Under the pieces are notes generated by a model. That model did no database searches. It had not been told where the DNA came from and worked only from the letters and a program-made list of their open reading frames with translations. DNA of 7,233 bases, taken from positions 1 through 7,233 of the forward strand of contig PLDZ01000246.1 of assembly GCA_003136295.1 (NCBI GenBank). The letters are read 5' to 3'. The position numbers and the translations under genes are program-made. Source of the DNA: Candidatus Dormiibacterota bacterium. GTDB lineage: Bacteria; Chloroflexota; Dormibacteria; Aeolococcales; Aeolococcaceae. Below are positions 5,910 to 7,233 of the stretch, piece by piece. Within the stretch, counting starts at the first letter, position 1. The number at the start of each line of letters is the position of its first letter.

Positions 5910-7148
5910 ATGGGAACCATCACCGAGGAACTGTTCAGCCGCCGCCTTGGGCGCCCTGTTCATGCGGGTGACACCGTCATCGCCGAGGTGGACGTCGCCA
6001 TGGCCCACGATGTGACCGGGCCACTCGCAATCGAGGCGTTCAGAAGTCTCGACCTGCCCCTCTGGGACGCCACACGCATCGTCTTCAACTTCGACCATGT
6101 CATGCCCGCCAACACCGTTGCCGCCGCGGAGTTGCACCGGGTCATCCGCGAGTTCTGCGTCGAGCACTCGATCACCAACCTGTTCGCGGAGGGTATCTGC
6201 CATCAGGTGATGGTCGATCGGCGACTGGCGCGACCCGGTGGCATCGTCGTCGGCGCCGACTCACACAGCACGACCTACGGTGGTCTCGGCTGCTTCGCGA
6301 CCGGCCTCGGGTCGACAGACATCGGCGTGGTCTTCGCCACCGGAAAGACCTGGTTCCGCATCCCCGAGACGGTCCGCATCGAGGTGCGCGGCGCACTTCC
6401 CCACGGTGTCTACGCGAAGGACCTTGCGCTGCACGTCATTGCGCAGATGGGAGCCGACGGTGCCGACTACTGCGCGGTGGAATGGGGCGGCGACGCGGTG
6501 GCCGCGATGAGCGTGGACGAGCGCCTGACGCTCTGCAACCTGAGCACAGACTTCGGCGCCAAGACCGGAATCGTGGAACCCGACGCGGTCACGTTCGCCC
6601 ACTCAGGCGGCGAGCCCATCGACCTGCACCCGATCCGTGCCGGCTACGCGCAGACGCTGGTCGTCGACGCTGAACGGCTGCGACCGCAGGTGGCGGTGCA
6701 CCCGAGCATCGACAACGTGCACGACATCGACGATGTCTCCGGCACGCCCCTCGACGAGGTCTTCATCGGCAGCTGCACCAACGGCCGCCTCAGCGACCTC
6801 GCCATCGCAGCCTCGATCCTCTCGGGTCGCACGGTGCATCCAACCACGCGGACCATCGTCGTCCCGGCGTCGCGCGGGGTCTACCTCGAGGCACTCAGCG
6901 CCGGCTACATCGAGATCTTCGCGCGAGCCGGTGCGCTCGTTCTGAATCCCGGATGTGGGCCGTGCCTGGGGCGCCAGCATGGCGTGGTCGGCCCCGGGGA
7001 GCGGGTGCTCTCGACGAGCAATCGCAACTATCCCGGCCGCATGGGCAGTCCGGACGCACAGATCTTCCTGGCATCACCGGCGGTGGCAGCCGCATCCGCC
7101 CTGGCAGGCGCGATCACCGACCCCGCTGCGCTGGCGGCTGTCGCATGA
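5910..7148 (+). CDS. lysT: Homoaconitase-type (3-isopropylmalate dehydratase family) large subunit
   Basis: This is a [4Fe-4S] hydro-lyase subunit. With its small partner it would isomerise homocitrate to homoisocitrate through homoaconitate. The 412 residues have the standard length of the separate large subunit in the LeuC/HacA family. Visible features are the start MGTITEELFSRRLGRPVHAGD, FNFDHVMPAN (59-68), GADSHSTTYGGLGCFATGLGS (115-135), ATGKTWFRIPETVRIEV (143-159), the cluster ligands Cys289 in FIGSCTNGR, and Cys349 and Cys352 in NPGCGPCLGR, then STSNRNYPGRMGS (368-380). The family includes isopropylmalate isomerases, and the large subunit alone separates the two poorly. Position right after homocitrate synthase and the small-subunit loop favour homoaconitase. 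Its stop overlaps the next start by 4 bp (ATGA). Confidence 0.9.
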   Translation: MGTITEELFSRRLGRPVHAGDTVIAEVDVAMAHDVTGPLAIEAFRSLDLPLWDATRIVFNFDHVMPANTVAAAELHRVIREFCVEHSITNLFAEGICHQVMVDRRLARPGGIVVGADSHSTTYGGLGCFATGLGSTDIGVVFATGKTWFRIPETVRIEVRGALPHGVYAKDLALHVIAQMGADGADYCAVEWGGDAVAAMSVDERLTLCNLSTDFGAKTGIVEPDAVTFAHSGGEPIDLHPIRAGYAQTLVVDAERLRPQVAVHPSIDNVHDIDDVSGTPLDEVFIGSCTNGRLSDLAIAASILSGRTVHPTTRTIVVPASRGVYLEALSAGYIEIFARAGALVLNPGCGPCLGRQHGVVGPGERVLSTSNRNYPGRMGSPDAQIFLASPAVAAASALAGAITDPAALAAVA

Positions 7149-7233
7149 GCGGCCGCGTATTCCTGCTCGGCGATGGGATCAGCACCGACGCGATCATGCC
7201 CGGGCGGTACAACGTCACCACCGATCCCGACGC
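7145..7233 (+). CDS. lysU: Homoaconitase-type small subunit, N-terminal part (runs off right edge)
   Basis: The first 29 codons are visible, opening in an ATGA overlap with the large-subunit gene. The pattern GRVFLLGDGISTDAIMPGRY matches the start of LeuD/HacB swivelling-domain subunits. These close over the iron-sulfur site of the large subunit and carry the substrate-selecting loop. That loop, Tyr22 to Thr25, reads YNVT. Isopropylmalate isomerases typically have YLRT there, and the Arg is linked to isopropylmalate recognition. The archaeal homoaconitase of Methanocaldococcus has YLVY. The lack of Arg argues against a LeuD role, although YNVT is not a standard homoaconitase loop either. No separate ribosome binding site is clear, so translation is probably coupled. 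The remainder of the protein cannot be assessed. Confidence 0.88.
   Translation, partial: MSGRVFLLGDGISTDAIMPGRYNVTTDPD

Overview
The window comes from a high-GC bacterium. It holds two divergently oriented amino-acid biosynthesis operons separated by one 262-bp regulatory gap. No mobile element, CRISPR array, tRNA or rRNA was seen. The short, HisZ-dependent form of HisG together with a Thermus/yeast-type homocitrate synthase and a homoaconitase-type dehydratase excludes most well-studied model bacteria. Lineages with this combination are plausible among Deinococcus-Thermus relatives, Chloroflexota and poorly cultured high-GC phyla, but the phylum cannot be fixed from this sequence.

Left two-thirds (minus strand, read right to left): hisC, hisZ, hisG, hisD and the first 66 codons of hisB, which runs off the left edge. 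hisZ-hisG, hisG-hisD and hisD-hisB each overlap by 4 bp (ATGA), and hisC-hisZ are 9 bp apart, so this is one tightly coupled histidine operon. HisG and HisZ together make the first enzyme of the pathway. HisB, HisC and HisD act at later steps.

Right third (plus strand): a homocitrate synthase gene, the large subunit of a homoaconitase-type [4Fe-4S] dehydratase, and the first 29 codons of its small subunit, which runs off the right edge. These are the opening steps of the alpha-aminoadipate route to lysine (2-oxoglutarate plus acetyl-CoA to homocitrate, then to homoisocitrate). The LysW-dependent genes expected to follow would lie outside the window.

The gap between the operons (4509-4770) is the most interesting part. 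It contains a good plus-strand promoter, a short ORF with tandem AAA AAA lysine codons, and mutually exclusive RNA pairings that end in a textbook intrinsic terminator 23 nt before the homocitrate synthase start. I read this as a candidate ribosome-mediated lysine attenuator controlling an alpha-aminoadipate lysine operon. The promoter-terminator-gene layout is seen directly. The attenuation mechanism is inferred.
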